Shown: positions 16,185 to 24,582, counted from the stretch's first letter. The stretch: DNA of 42,890 nucleotides from Actinomycetota bacterium (GCA_030645615.1 JAUSNB010000045.1:1-42890), one strand, 5' to 3'. Notes: generated by a model from the letters alone, not told the origin. Program-made: numbers and translations.

Positions 16185-17377
16185 CCCCGGTCTGGGAGCG
16201 GCTCATCGGCCAGCAGCACGTCGTCGACGACCTCTCCCGCGCCGTTGTCGATGCCGAGCACATCCGCAGGGGCGAGCCCGGGCCGGCGATGACGCACGCG
16301 TGGTTGATCACCGGGCCGCCAGGGTCGGGCCGCTCCACCGCCGCTGCCTGCTTCGCCGCGGCGCTGGTCTGCCCTGAGGACGGTTGCGGGGTATGCGACG
16401 CCTGCCGCACCGCGCCGCTCGGTGGGCACCCCGACGTCGAGATCGTCTCCACCGACCGGCTGTCCTACGGCGTCGACGATGCCCGCGAACTGGTCCTGCG
16501 GGCTTCGATGGCACCGATCTCGAGCCCGTGGCACGTCATCGTCGTCGAGGACGCCGACCGGATGACCGACAAGGCAGGTCCGGTGCTGCTCAAGGCGCTG
16601 GAGGAGCCGCCTCCGCACACCGTCTGGGTGCTGTGCGCCCCGAGCGTCGAGGACGTCCTGCCGACAATCGCCTCGCGCACGCGGCTCGTCCCGCTCATCA
16701 CGCCGACGACGGCCGATATCGCGCAGTTGCTGGTGGAGCACCACGGGGTCGACCTCGCCCTGGCCTCCTTCGCCGCGCGTGCCTCGCAAGGTCACATCGG
16801 CCGGGCCCGCGCGCTCGCCCGTGACGAGCACGTGCGCATGCGCCGGCAGGAGGTCATGCGGGTTCCGTTCGACCTGGCCGACGTGCCGTCATGCTTCGTC
16901 GCTGCCGCCAACCTCCTGGCCGCCGCGGCCGACGACGCCAAGGCGATCACCGACCCGCTCGACCAGGCCGAATCCGCCGGGCTGATGGCCCAGTTCGGCG
17001 ACCTCCTCGACGCGGCCTCCAAGGCGCGGGCCAAGCGGCTCACGTCGTCGGCGAACACCGAACTGGTGAAGAAGCAGAAGGCCCGGCGCACGCGCGCCGT
17101 GCGCGACCAGGTCGACCGCGAGGTGGTCGACCTCATGGGCCTGTACCGCGATGTCCTGGCGATCCAACTGGAGGCGCCGGTCGGCCTGGTCAACGAGGAA
17201 CTGCGGCCGCAACTGACCCAGCTCGCCGAGCGGAGCATGCCCAACGACACCGGCCGCCGGCTGCAGGCACTCGCCCACGCCCGCCAGCAATTGGTCGCCG
17301 CCGTCGTGCCGCTGCTCGCGCTGGAGTCGCTCATGGTCGAGCTCAAGGATCCGTGGATCCGGCTGGCTTCCGCCTGA
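16181..17377 (+). CDS. holB: DNA polymerase III subunit delta'
   Basis: 398 aa, clamp-loader subunit. AAA+ fold with a P-loop GPPGSGRST (Arg in the Lys place, as in delta' proteins that do not hydrolyse ATP), a zinc module of four Cys (CPEDGCGVCDAC), the VVEDADRMTDKA Walker B region, LLKALEEPP, and IASRTR (the SRC/SRT sensor). The C-terminal half is longer and more charged than the E. coli protein, as in other actinobacteria. tmk-holB pairing is conserved in bacteria. Confidence 0.95.
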   Translation: MTPVWERLIGQQHVVDDLSRAVVDAEHIRRGEPGPAMTHAWLITGPPGSGRSTAAACFAAALVCPEDGCGVCDACRTAPLGGHPDVEIVSTDRLSYGVDDARELVLRASMAPISSPWHVIVVEDADRMTDKAGPVLLKALEEPPPHTVWVLCAPSVEDVLPTIASRTRLVPLITPTTADIAQLLVEHHGVDLALASFAARASQGHIGRARALARDEHVRMRRQEVMRVPFDLADVPSCFVAAANLLAAAADDAKAITDPLDQAESAGLMAQFGDLLDAASKARAKRLTSSANTELVKKQKARRTRAVRDQVDREVVDLMGLYRDVLAIQLEAPVGLVNEELRPQLTQLAERSMPNDTGRRLQALAHARQQLVAAVVPLLALESLMVELKDPWIRLASA

Positions 17378-17402
17378 CCGTGCCGGGTCAAGCGCCCCTG
17401 GC

Positions 17403-18158
17403 TCAGGCGGACCCGGCCACCCTGTCGACGAGTGCCAGCACGTGCTTCCAGGCGTCCGCGCTGGCATCGGCCCACTCGTCGAAGTGCCGGTCGAAGAACG
17501 AGTGCGGCGCCCCTTCGTAGACCACCACGGTGACGTCGGCTCCGGCGGCGCGCATGGTGTCGGCCAGATCGACCTGCGACCGGCACGTGCTGACCTGGTC
17601 GGCGCCCGCGATGAGCATCAACGTGGGCTTGGCCGCTCGCGAGGCCGCCTCGCCTACCGCTGCCGCCTGGCCGTAGAACCCCACGCACGCGGCCAGGTCG
17701 AGTGCCGATGCGGACTGCCGCCACGCATTGCTCCCCCCGAAGCAGAAGCCGATGGTGATGACGGGGAGTCCGTCGCGCGTGCGAGTGCGCAGGAAGTCGA
17801 TGGCCGCTGCCGAGTCCTCGTCGATCTGCGCCGGGGTGGTCTGCTCTCGGTGGGACTGCCAGGGGAAGGCGTCGTCGCGCGTGCCGTCGAGGGCCGGGCC
17901 GGCCGTGCGCACGTAGAGGTCGATCGCCACCGCCGCCAGGCCGGACTCGGCGAGCCGCTCGGTGAGGGCCATGTAGTAGGGGTGCAGCCCGCGCACGTCG
18001 GGCAGGACGACGACGCCGGCCCGCGCCGGGCCCTCGGGCAGGCAGTAGTAGGCGGAGACGGGAGTGCCGTCGGCCGAGACCACGTCGATGCGGCCTTGCT
18101 CGGCGACCGCGCCGACGACGGGAGGTGAGGGTGGCCGGCTTTCATCGCTGTGGCACAT
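17403..18158 (-). CDS. Dienelactone hydrolase family protein
   Basis: 251 aa, alpha/beta hydrolase of the DLH type. The nucleophile Cys139 lies in TIGFCFGGSNAW, the acid Asp in LIAGADQVS and the His in YEGAPHSFFDRHF, in the right order for the Cys-Asp-His triad. DVRGLHPYY is the conserved oxyanion-side region. No aromatic-degradation genes are near, so the natural substrate cannot be inferred. Converges with holB (25 bases apart). Confidence 0.88.
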   Translation of the reverse strand: MCHSDESRPPSPPVVGAVAEQGRIDVVSADGTPVSAYYCLPEGPARAGVVVLPDVRGLHPYYMALTERLAESGLAAVAIDLYVRTAGPALDGTRDDAFPWQSHREQTTPAQIDEDSAAAIDFLRTRTRDGLPVITIGFCFGGSNAWRQSASALDLAACVGFYGQAAAVGEAASRAAKPTLMLIAGADQVSTCRSQVDLADTMRAAGADVTVVVYEGAPHSFFDRHFDEWADASADAWKHVLALVDRVAGSA

Positions 18159-18164
18159 GGACGC

Positions 18165-18170
18165 ACCTTA
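18165..18170 (-). promoter_or_regulatory. Candidate leaderless promoter of the DLH gene
   Basis: On the minus strand TAAGGT ends six bases before the ATG, which would place the transcription start at the start codon. No ribosome site lies between, consistent with a leaderless mRNA, frequent in actinobacteria. Confidence 0.4.
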
Positions 18171-18198
18171 GACATGCGGCCGGGCACCCCCGTGGCCC

Positions 18199-19047
18199 TT
18201 ACAGGTCGGCGGCGCGCTGCAGCCCGTGCGCATAGGCCAGCATGGCGTTGACCGCTGGCCCGAGGATCGCAGCCGTGCTCCGGTGCGCATCGGGCGCCGC
18301 AAGCAGCCGCGCCGCTGCGGCCAGCAGCTCGTCGTACGTGTCGCAGCCGTCGGCCAGCCGGCCCCGCACCACGTCGGCAGAGGCCGAAGCCTGCCGGGCG
18401 GCCGACGTGCCGGGTAGCTCGCGCTGCAGCTGGTCGAGGACGACGAGCCGCTCCGCGAGGGCGGTCAGTGGACCGGCCGCCTCGGCATCGGCGCGCCGCA
18501 GCTCGTCACCGGCGCCCGGGTACAGCCGGTCCAGTGCTGGCGCCATGGTCATCACCTGGACTCGGACGGACGTGAACCGCGAGACCTCCTCGGCACCCAT
18601 GCGCCCGCGCGGCAGCGATGGCGGAGGAGCGACTGGCTCGACGACTTGCGGCTCGGGGCCGATGCGATGCAGGCGCATGCGGCCCCTGATGGAGACGAAC
18701 AACCCGAGGCCCGCCGCGCCGAGCCACATCCAGGCCGGGCCGGGTGCACCGCTGCTGGCGGTCAGCTCCGCGATCACGTCGAACAGCCCGACCGCGCCGC
18801 CCACGCCAGCCACCACGGCGCCACCGGTGACCTGCGACTGAGCGGACTGAACCTTGGCCCGATGCTTGCGCAGGCTCTTGCGGTTGGCCTCGAGCTCCCT
18901 GCGGTGCTGGACGGCCAGCGCCTTGGCCTGGCCCTTGGGCGCCTTGCCCGTCGCGACGCGCCACGAGTCCACGAGGTCCAGGCCGCGCGCGACCCCCTGC
19001 TCGATGAGGGCGGCCAGCTCGGCTGGGTCGCGGCGGCTCTTGCTCAC
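18199..19047 (-). CDS. Hypothetical membrane protein
   Basis: 282 aa, no family recognised with certainty. A charged N-terminus (RDPAELAALIEQGVARGLDLVDSW, then a Lys/Arg/Gln-rich helix that may be a coiled coil) precedes two hydrophobic segments, about residues 74-96 (VVAGVGGAVGLFDVIAEL) and 104-118 (AWMWLGAAGLGLFVSI). A Pro-rich linker (VEPVAPPPSLPRG) leads into an all-alpha C-terminal half. The two-TM layout reminds me of the actinobacterial phage-shock protein PspM, but this is a guess from topology. Translation from GTG 19047, only 18 bases from the divergent peptidase start, so the two promoters must overlap or lie within coding sequence. Confidence 0.6.
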   Translation of the reverse strand: MSKSRRDPAELAALIEQGVARGLDLVDSWRVATGKAPKGQAKALAVQHRRELEANRKSLRKHRAKVQSAQSQVTGGAVVAGVGGAVGLFDVIAELTASSGAPGPAWMWLGAAGLGLFVSIRGRMRLHRIGPEPQVVEPVAPPPSLPRGRMGAEEVSRFTSVRVQVMTMAPALDRLYPGAGDELRRADAEAAGPLTALAERLVVLDQLQRELPGTSAARQASASADVVRGRLADGCDTYDELLAAAARLLAAPDAHRSTAAILGPAVNAMLAYAHGLQRAADL

Positions 19048-19065
19048 CGCATTACGGTACGACCC

Positions 19066-20583
19066 ATGGCCCCTTGGCGTCGGATCGCCGCCCTACTCAC
19101 CTCGACTGCGCTCCTCGCCGGGTGCAGCACCTTGGCCAGCTTCTCCTACGAGTCGCATCCGCCCGAGCCTCGCGGACCCCTGCCCACGGCCAGCGGCCCA
19201 CTGGCGGACTACTACAACCAAGACGTCGACTGGCACAGCTGCGGTGACGCGGGCTGCGCCACTCTCACCGTTCCCATGGACTACGAGGATCCGGCTGGAC
19301 GGACGGTCGAGCTGGCGATGCTGCGGGTGCCGGCTACGGGGGAGTCCTACGGGACGTTGTTCGTCAACCCGGGAGGCCCAGGCGGCAGCGCCGCCGACTA
19401 CGCGCGGGCCGCGGACTACATCGCCAGCTCGTCGATCCGAGAGCACTACGACATCGTCGGCGTGGATCCGCGCGGGGTGGCCAACAGCAACCCGGTGCGG
19501 TGCCTCACCGGCGCGCAGGTCGACGACTTCATCGAGGCCGACGGCACCCCGGACTCGGCCGCCGAGGAGCAGGAGGCGATCGAGGCATCGAGCGAGATCG
19601 GGCAGCTGTGCGCCGCGGGGGCCGACGCGCTCTATGCCCACATGGGCACCGTCGACGCGGCCCGCGACATGGACATCGCCCGTGCCGCTGTCGGCGACGA
19701 GAAGCTCACCTACCTCGGCAAGTCGTACGGGACGATGCTCGGCCAGACATACGCGCAGCTCTTTCCCGAGAACGTGGGGCGGATGGTGCTCGACGGCGCG
19801 CTGCCCACGAGCCTCGACATCGTCGAGACGAGCAAGGGACAGGCGGACGCCTTCGAGGTAGCGCTGCGCGACTTCATGAGCTACTGCCTCGGCCAGCAGT
19901 ACTGCCCGGTCGTCGGGACCGTCGATGAGGCAGTCGTCCAGTTGCGCGAGTGGCTGTCGGCGCTGGACGCTGCCCCGCTCTACGACGGTGACCGCATCAT
20001 GAACGAGCCGGTGGCGATGTTCGCGATCCTGTCCTACCTGTACTTCCCGCCGTACGACTACCAGGAACTGATGCCGGCGCTCACCTCGGCGATGCAGGAC
20101 GGCGACCCGAAGCCGTTGCTCAACCTGCTCGATGCGCGGATCAGCCGCAACCCCGACGGCACGTACGGGGACAATTCCACTGACGCCTTCTACGCGGTGT
20201 CATGCCTCGACCGGCCCTTCACCGGGACCGTGGACGACGTGCGCCGGTACGCAGAGGAGTGGGCGGTGAGCTCGCCGACGTTCGGGGAGGGCCTGGCCTG
20301 GGGCCTCCTTCCGTGCAAGGACTGGCCCACGACGGCGGAGGCTCTCGCCGACACGAGTGCCGAGGGGGCGGCGCCGATCCTCGTGGTGTCGACACGCAAC
20401 GACCCTGCCACGCCGTACCAGTGGGGCGTGCAGATGGCGGAGGAGTTGCCCGGCGCCGCGCTGCTGACGTGGGAGGGCTACCAGCACACCGCCTACACGC
20501 AGGGCTCGGATTGCATCGACGACGCCGTCGATGCGTACCTGCTCGACGGTACCCTTCCTGCAGAAGGCACCATCTGCGAGTAG
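19066..20583 (+). CDS. Secreted TAP-type alpha/beta hydrolase (tripeptidyl aminopeptidase-like) lipoprotein
   Basis: 505 aa. Signal peptide with lipobox LLAGC (Cys20), so anchored outside the membrane. Catalytic core: NPGGPGGS oxyanion region at about residues 101-108, nucleophile Ser220 in GKSYGT, Asp in STRNDPATP and His in EGYQHTAY near the C-terminus, in the TAP-like C-terminal domain. Streptomyces SlpD/SlpE and tripeptidyl aminopeptidases have this architecture and remove N-terminal peptides from exported proteins; peptidase activity is inferred. In other actinobacteria, as I recall, such a gene also sits after topA-tmk-holB and before tRNA-Thr. ATG 19066 gives the signal peptide; the open frame upstream to 18646 is antisense to the neighbour. 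Confidence 0.88.
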   Translation: MAPWRRIAALLTSTALLAGCSTLASFSYESHPPEPRGPLPTASGPLADYYNQDVDWHSCGDAGCATLTVPMDYEDPAGRTVELAMLRVPATGESYGTLFVNPGGPGGSAADYARAADYIASSSIREHYDIVGVDPRGVANSNPVRCLTGAQVDDFIEADGTPDSAAEEQEAIEASSEIGQLCAAGADALYAHMGTVDAARDMDIARAAVGDEKLTYLGKSYGTMLGQTYAQLFPENVGRMVLDGALPTSLDIVETSKGQADAFEVALRDFMSYCLGQQYCPVVGTVDEAVVQLREWLSALDAAPLYDGDRIMNEPVAMFAILSYLYFPPYDYQELMPALTSAMQDGDPKPLLNLLDARISRNPDGTYGDNSTDAFYAVSCLDRPFTGTVDDVRRYAEEWAVSSPTFGEGLAWGLLPCKDWPTTAEALADTSAEGAAPILVVSTRNDPATPYQWGVQMAEELPGAALLTWEGYQHTAYTQGSDCIDDAVDAYLLDGTLPAEGTICE

Positions 20584-20592
20584 GGGGACACC

Positions 20593-20775
20593 ATGTGGCG
20601 GATCAACCTCGCGCTCATCGCGGCGCTGCTCTTCCTGCTGGCGACGATCTTCGGGGTCGTCTCCATGGTCACGGGCGACGGCGGCTGGCTGCCGATCGTC
20701 TTCCCGGCCATCGCCTGCGTCGCGTTGTTCGTGTACTGGGTGCAGTTGCGCAACCGCGCGTCCCGCGGCCAGTAG
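20593..20775 (+). CDS. Small two-helix membrane protein
   Basis: 60 aa. Two hydrophobic segments (NLALIAALLFLLATIFGVVSMV and WLPIVFPAIACVALFVYWV) joined by a short polar turn TGDGG, with a basic C-terminus (RNRASRGQ). Its start lies nine bases after the peptidase stop, with AGGGGGA at the junction as ribosome site, so it is probably co-transcribed. No family recognised. Confidence 0.65.
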   Translation: MWRINLALIAALLFLLATIFGVVSMVTGDGGWLPIVFPAIACVALFVYWVQLRNRASRGQ

Positions 20776-20807
20776 CCCGCTGCCCCTTGCGGGGCGTTCA
20801 TCCGTGA

Positions 20808-20858
20808 GCGAACAGGCGCGGCGACTGTTTGCGCGTTCAACTTTCCCGCCACTACGGT
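20808..20858 (+). promoter_or_regulatory. Candidate exporter promoter with operator-like inverted repeat
   Basis: TTGCGC (20829-20834) and TACGGT (20853-20858) stand 18 bases apart. Overlapping the -35 is an inverted repeat, GCGAACAG (20808-20815) and CTGTTTGC (20825-20832), with one mismatch. GAACAGGCG within it also occurs in the TetR operator at 12726-12745, so control by that regulator is possible but unproven. Confidence 0.35.
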
Positions 20859-20915
20859 TCAGGTGCGCGCCTAGGTGACCCCGTCCGGTGCGCTTCCCGA
20901 GCACAGGAGACCCCC

Positions 20916-22412
20916 GTGACTGCCACCGACCCCGCCGCGACCTCGGCCGCCGCCGCAGCCCCCACTGGGCTCGAGCCGGATCCGCTGCGATGGAAGGCGC
21001 TCATCGTCATCGCCATCGCCCAGCTGATGGTCGTGCTCGATGCGTCGATCGTGAACATCGCGCTCCCGTCGATCCAGGCGGACCTCGGCATCAGCGACAC
21101 CGACCGCCAGTGGGCCATCACCGCCTACACGCTGGCATTCGGCAGCCTGCTGCTGCTCGGCGGGCGCATCGCGGACTTCGCCGGTCGCAAGCGCGTCTTC
21201 ATCATCGGCCTGATCGGCTTCGCCGGTGCCAGCGCCCTGGCTGGCCTGGCCACCACCCAGGGGCTGCTCTTCGCCGCCCGTGGCCTGCAGGGCGTGTTCG
21301 CGGCGCTGCTCGCGCCCGCCGCCCTGTCGCTCATCAGCGTCACGTTCACCGACTCGAAGGAGCGGGCCAAGGCCTTCGGCGTCTACGGCGCCCTCTCCGG
21401 CGGCGGGGCCGCCATCGGCCTGGTCGTCGGCGGCATCCTCACGCAGTACGCCTCCTGGCACTGGACGATGCTCATCAACGTCCCGATCGCGCTGATCGCC
21501 GTCCTCCTGGCGATCCCCTACGTGCGGGAGTCGCGCGCCCACGGCAACACCAAGTACGACATCCCCGGTGCGATCACGGCGACCTTCGGCCTGTTCTGCC
21601 TCGTGTTCGGCATCTCCAAGTCGGAGACCGACGGCTGGAACGGAACCACGACGATGACGTTCCTGGCGATATCCGTCGTCATGCTCTTCGTCTTCCTGTT
21701 CATCGAGTACCGCTCGACGCATCCGCTGCTCCCGCTCAAGATCGTGCTCGAGCGCAACCGAGGCGGCGCCTTCCTGGCATCCTTCTTCGTCGGGATCGGA
21801 ATGTTCTCGATGTTCCTGTTCATCTCCTACTTCTTCCAGGCCGTGCTGCTGTACTCCCCGCTCACCAGTGGACTGCTGTTCCTGCCCTTCTCGGCAGGCG
21901 TCATCGTCAGCGCCGGCATAGCCAGCCAACTGCTGCCGAGGTTTGGGCCCCGCTGGGTGACGTTCACCGGCTTCATCCTCGCGATCATCGGCATGGCCCT
22001 CTACCTGCGCATGACGGCGGAGACGACCTACGTCAGCGGGATCCTGCCGTCGATCATCATCATGAGCCTGGGCATGGGCCTGATCTTCGTTCCGCTGTCG
22101 GCCACCGCACTGTTCGGCGTGGGTGACCACGATGCGGGCGTTGCCTCGGCGGTGCTCAACACCAGCCAGCAGATCGGCGGGTCGATCGGCATCGCCTTCC
22201 TCAACACCATCGCCGCCGGTGCGACCGCGGCGTTCGTGGTGGCGAACAACCTGCAGGCCCCGAGTGCTGAGGCTCTCGTCGAGGGCTTCACCACGGCGTT
22301 CATGTGGAGCGTGGCGATCATGATCGTCGCGGCCATCGTCTGGATCACGCTCGTCCGCATGAGCAAGGACGACATGGCGGCCAACGACGCGGTTCCCTCA
22401 ACCGGCCACTAG
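20916..22412 (+). CDS. MFS drug exporter, DHA2 (EmrB/QacA) family, 14 TM
   Basis: 498 aa with about 14 hydrophobic segments. Proton-driven exporter in the cytoplasmic membrane; substrate unknown. Family signatures: LDASIVNIALPSIQADL in TM1 (motif D1), LLLGGRIADFAGRKRVF (motif A), and GGGAAIGLVVGGILTQYASWHWTMLINVPI (motif C and the downstream region). GTG 20916 follows AGGAGA; an upstream frame to 20829 is open but overlaps the putative promoter. The TAG stop shares the CTAG at 22409-22412 with the antisense lycopene cyclase remnant. Confidence 0.92.
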   Translation: MTATDPAATSAAAAAPTGLEPDPLRWKALIVIAIAQLMVVLDASIVNIALPSIQADLGISDTDRQWAITAYTLAFGSLLLLGGRIADFAGRKRVFIIGLIGFAGASALAGLATTQGLLFAARGLQGVFAALLAPAALSLISVTFTDSKERAKAFGVYGALSGGGAAIGLVVGGILTQYASWHWTMLINVPIALIAVLLAIPYVRESRAHGNTKYDIPGAITATFGLFCLVFGISKSETDGWNGTTTMTFLAISVVMLFVFLFIEYRSTHPLLPLKIVLERNRGGAFLASFFVGIGMFSMFLFISYFFQAVLLYSPLTSGLLFLPFSAGVIVSAGIASQLLPRFGPRWVTFTGFILAIIGMALYLRMTAETTYVSGILPSIIIMSLGMGLIFVPLSATALFGVGDHDAGVASAVLNTSQQIGGSIGIAFLNTIAAGATAAFVVANNLQAPSAEALVEGFTTAFMWSVAIMIVAAIVWITLVRMSKDDMAANDAVPSTGH

Positions 22413-22717
22413 CGGCGTAGTGCGGCCCGGGCGAACGGCGCGACGGGCAGCGCGAGCACGAGCGGCGCCTCCTGCCACGCAGTGGTGTCCTCGTCGAGGA
22501 ACTGCAGGACGCGCGACGCGCCGACCCGCGAGAACATGCGGCCGAATGCCTCCTCGACCGAGTCCGGATCGTGCTCGATGACCCTGAGCAGCACGTCGTC
22601 CAGCCACAGGCTTCGTCGGCTGGGCCGGGCAGCAGCGCTCGGGTCGCGCTGCTCGACGAGGGCCCCGCCGACCTTGAGGTTCGCGCCCCTGCGCGGCGCG
22701 AACCTAGGGCCCGAACG
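22409..22717 (-). pseudogene. C-terminal remnant of a lycopene cyclase
   Basis: The minus-strand frame is open for about 102 codons. It reads RRSLWLDDVLLRVIEHDP, then EEAFGRMFSRVGASRVLQFLDEDTT and APLVLALPVAPFARAALRR. This matches the end of actinobacterial flavin-dependent lycopene cyclase (CrtY-like) proteins in pattern: (D)xLLLRV, RVLRFLDxxT, MASxPxxPFxRAAL. About 300 N-terminal residues with the FAD-binding domain are absent; a stop at 22718-22720 and the META lipoprotein start lie where they should be. Only GTG 22594 could serve as a late start. Probably a dead fragment of a carotenoid gene; identification rests on recalled family patterns. Confidence 0.5.
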
Positions 22718-22767
22718 TCAAGATCGCGGGTGGGAACCACCGCGCCACCTGGCCCGTCGGAAGGACC

Positions 22768-23238
22768 ATGAAGCCTTTCCGCGTCCTTGCCCTGGCCGTT
22801 GCCGCCGTCCTCCTGCCCGTCCTCGCCGCGTGCGGTTCGACATCGTCGAGCTCGTCCGACGCCGCATCGCCCGGTGTCACCGTAGGTGCCCAGCCGACCG
22901 GTGGGGCCGACCTGGCCGGCACCTCTTGGGTCCTCGCTGAGGGACCCCTCTCGGCAGAGGACCTGGCCAGCAAGGGGATCACCATCGAGTTCGCCGACGG
23001 CCAGGTCTCAGGCAACAGCGGCGTGAACACCTACTTCGGGGGCTACACCTCCAGCCTCGACGGCACCCTGGCGTTCGATCCGCTGGCCAGCACCATGATG
23101 GCCGGCGACGAGGCCGCGATGGCCCTCGAGCAGGAGTACCTCGCCGCCCTGCAGACGGCATTTGGCTACTCGATCAGCGACGGCACGCTCACGATCTTCG
23201 GTGCAGCCGACCAGGTCCTCACCTATACGGCGAAGTAG
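22768..23238 (+). CDS. META-domain lipoprotein
   Basis: 156 aa. Signal peptide with lipobox VLAAC (Cys22), a Ser-rich linker (GSTSSSSSDAAS), then one META/HslJ-type domain: LAGTSWVLAEG, ITIEFADGQVSGNSGVNTYFGGY (the G-x-x-GCN-like turn, here with Val in place of Cys), FDPLASTMMAG, and LEQEYLAAL before the last strands. HslJ-like domains are linked to heat, antibiotic or envelope stress but have no catalytic role known. Good spacing of GGAAGGA before ATG. Confidence 0.85.
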   Translation: MKPFRVLALAVAAVLLPVLAACGSTSSSSSDAASPGVTVGAQPTGGADLAGTSWVLAEGPLSAEDLASKGITIEFADGQVSGNSGVNTYFGGYTSSLDGTLAFDPLASTMMAGDEAAMALEQEYLAALQTAFGYSISDGTLTIFGAADQVLTYTAK

Positions 23239-23258
23239 CCCGCTCAGCACTCTTGCGG

Positions 23259-23292
23259 GGCCTCAGGGCGGTTCGGATCGCCTGCTGAGGCC
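23259..23292 (+). terminator. Stem-loop after the META lipoprotein
   Basis: GGCCTCAG (23259-23266) pairs with CTGAGGCC (23285-23292), with an inner GGCG...CGCC stem. It is followed by only TTG rather than a T-run, so it is a weak or factor-assisted terminator between the lipoprotein and the tRNA. Confidence 0.45.
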
Positions 23293-23346
23293 TTGTACCA
23301 TTGGCAGGCTTCCGGCGAAGGCCGCAGGGAACCACGCGGGAAGCAC

Positions 23347-23421
23347 GCCGCCTTAGCTCAGTGGTAGAGCAACGCACTCGTAATGCGTAGGTCCGGGGTT
23401 CAAGTCCCCGAGGCGGCTCCA
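23347..23421 (+). tRNA. tRNA-Thr (anticodon CGU)
   Basis: 75 nt including an encoded CCA. Acceptor GCCGCCT/AGGCGGC, D stem GCTC/GAGC, anticodon stem ACGCA/TGCGT with loop CTCGTAA, T stem CGGGG/CCCCG with loop TTCAAGT. All stems pair fully, so the gene is intact although its 3' part is a direct-repeat attachment site. Confidence 0.97.
23377..23420 (+). repeat. Left attachment-site copy (inside tRNA-Thr)
   Basis: 44 bases from the anticodon loop (CTCGTAA) to the second C of CCA, identical to 31603-31646. Such tRNA 3'-end identity is the usual core of tyrosine-integrase sites. Beyond the core both copies continue with GAAAGTC at the same offset. Confidence 0.9.
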
Positions 23422-23492
23422 CCGGAAAGTCTTTGATTATCAACCACTTTCAGCCACAGAGGCCTCATTATGCTAGAGGCATTGAAGAGCCG

Positions 23493-23600
23493 TAGCCCCA
23501 GAAATAGCCCCATAGTGCTTGGTTCAGGTCGAGTCATGCGAAATGTTGAAACCGGCCTTAGCCCCGACTTTGGGGGCTTCTAGCCCCAACTCTGGGGCTA
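23493..23600. repeat. TAGCCCC repeat cluster next to the left attachment site
   Basis: TAGCCCC occurs at 23493, 23505, 23559 and 23581, with the inverse TGGGGCTA at 23593 and GGGGGCT near 23572. The last pair makes a perfect 8-bp hairpin (23581-23600, loop ACTC). The cluster starts 73 bases after the attachment core, where integrase arm-type or excisionase sites would lie. 23422-23883 shows no convincing gene apart from these repeats. Confidence 0.7.
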
Positions 23601-23782
23601 GGACCGGTTCACACGACGACGGCGGGGCGGTTCCCTCCCTGACGACTGCTTCAACAGAGGGAGGATGATCGGCGCCTCCGCCACTCACTCCGACGTCGGT
23701 GTTGTCCGCCACCAGGCGACAGGCTGCGCGGCGTCGAGCGGACTCTGTGACAACTATTGGTGGCCATTGATGGATTGCTCTC

Positions 23783-23816
23783 GCCGTGCGCCGTGCGCCG
23801 TGCGCCGTGCGCCGTG
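23783..23816 (+). repeat. Heptamer tandem repeat (GCCGTGC)
   Basis: Four perfect GCCGTGC copies (23783-23810) and a partial fifth ending at 23816. A slippage-prone tract with no gene assigned over it. Confidence 0.85.
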
Positions 23817-23883
23817 GGTCCTTGGGATCGGATTCGAGGTGGCTCATGCTCCGGGACAGTCGACTTCGACCGCCAGTTCGAGG

Positions 23884-24435
23884 TCAGTTTCGAGGACCTG
23901 CCTGACGACCTCTTGCCACGCCGCCCGTACCTGTGTTCGTGTGGCTTTGGTGCGCTTGAAGCCTTGCATCTTCGCTGGAGTCACGTGGCCGGCGAGCGGT
24001 CCTATGGGCTGAATCTCCGGCCGAGGAAACCAGGGATGGCGAAGGAGTCGGGGAGTACGTTCCACTCGGTCTGCCATTCGCCTGCAGCTCAGCACCGACT
24101 GTAAGTGCGACGGCTGCGACGGTGAGCGCCGACTTGACGACTGTGGTGGCCATGACGCCGTCGTGGTGCCGGTGGCGTCCTCTGTTCCAGGCGATGAGCC
24201 CGACACCACCGACGACGTGGGCCACCATCGCGGCGGTGAGCACCGGAGAGAACCTCTGCCAGGAGTCGACTTGGACCTGCTCCGTGACGGCGGCCTGGGT
24301 GTTCCCGCCCTTGGACGGCTTCTCGTGAGCTTCATGCTCGTGGGGGACCGCGACGGTGGCGAAGACGCTGCCGCCGAACCACGTCGCGAGTCCTAGGTCG
24401 TGAAGCGATCGCCAGGCAAGTTCAGACCTCGACAT
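23884..24435 (-). CDS. Hypothetical membrane protein, probably C-terminally frameshifted
   Basis: 183 aa as read. The first 120 residues look genuine: ELAWRSLHDLGLATWFGGSVFATVAV (first membrane segment), a charged loop, VLTAAMVAHVVGGVGLIAW (second) and VVKSALTVAAVALTVGAELQANG (third). After GAELQANG the frame turns into an Arg/Ser/Thr-rich tail with no membrane character, whereas related actinobacterial proteins as I recall continue with another helix. A different frame (24335 down to 23844) stays open across the same stretch, so a frameshift or truncation near 24050 is likely. AAAGGAG precedes ATG 24435. Function unknown. Confidence 0.5.
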   Translation of the reverse strand: MSRSELAWRSLHDLGLATWFGGSVFATVAVPHEHEAHEKPSKGGNTQAAVTEQVQVDSWQRFSPVLTAAMVAHVVGGVGLIAWNRGRHRHHDGVMATTVVKSALTVAAVALTVGAELQANGRPSGTYSPTPSPSLVSSAGDSAHRTARRPRDSSEDARLQAHQSHTNTGTGGVARGRQAGPRN

Positions 24436-24582
24436 CACGTGCTCCTTTGTGTCGTCTCGCTCATGCGTTCTCAGTTCAGTGGAAGTTCGGTCCGTGAGGG
24501 GCCGACGTACCCATGGTGAGCCTCGTCATACCGGGGGTTCGCGCCTCGGTTGCGCGACGCCGGCATTGCGCCGTGGGTGCGC

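Noticed and set aside
20871-22130. 419-codon minus-strand frame opposite the MFS exporter
   Set aside because: Glu/Asp/Arg/His-rich low-complexity shadow of transmembrane codons.
23493-23600. TAGCCCC cluster as a CRISPR array
   Set aside because: Units are 7-8 bases, partly inverted and irregularly spaced; no repeat-spacer structure and no cas genes.
23524-23847. Minus-strand frame of 107 codons near the left attachment site
   Set aside because: Reads through the GCCGTGC repeat and the TAGCCCC cluster, no domain or ribosome site; more likely non-coding.
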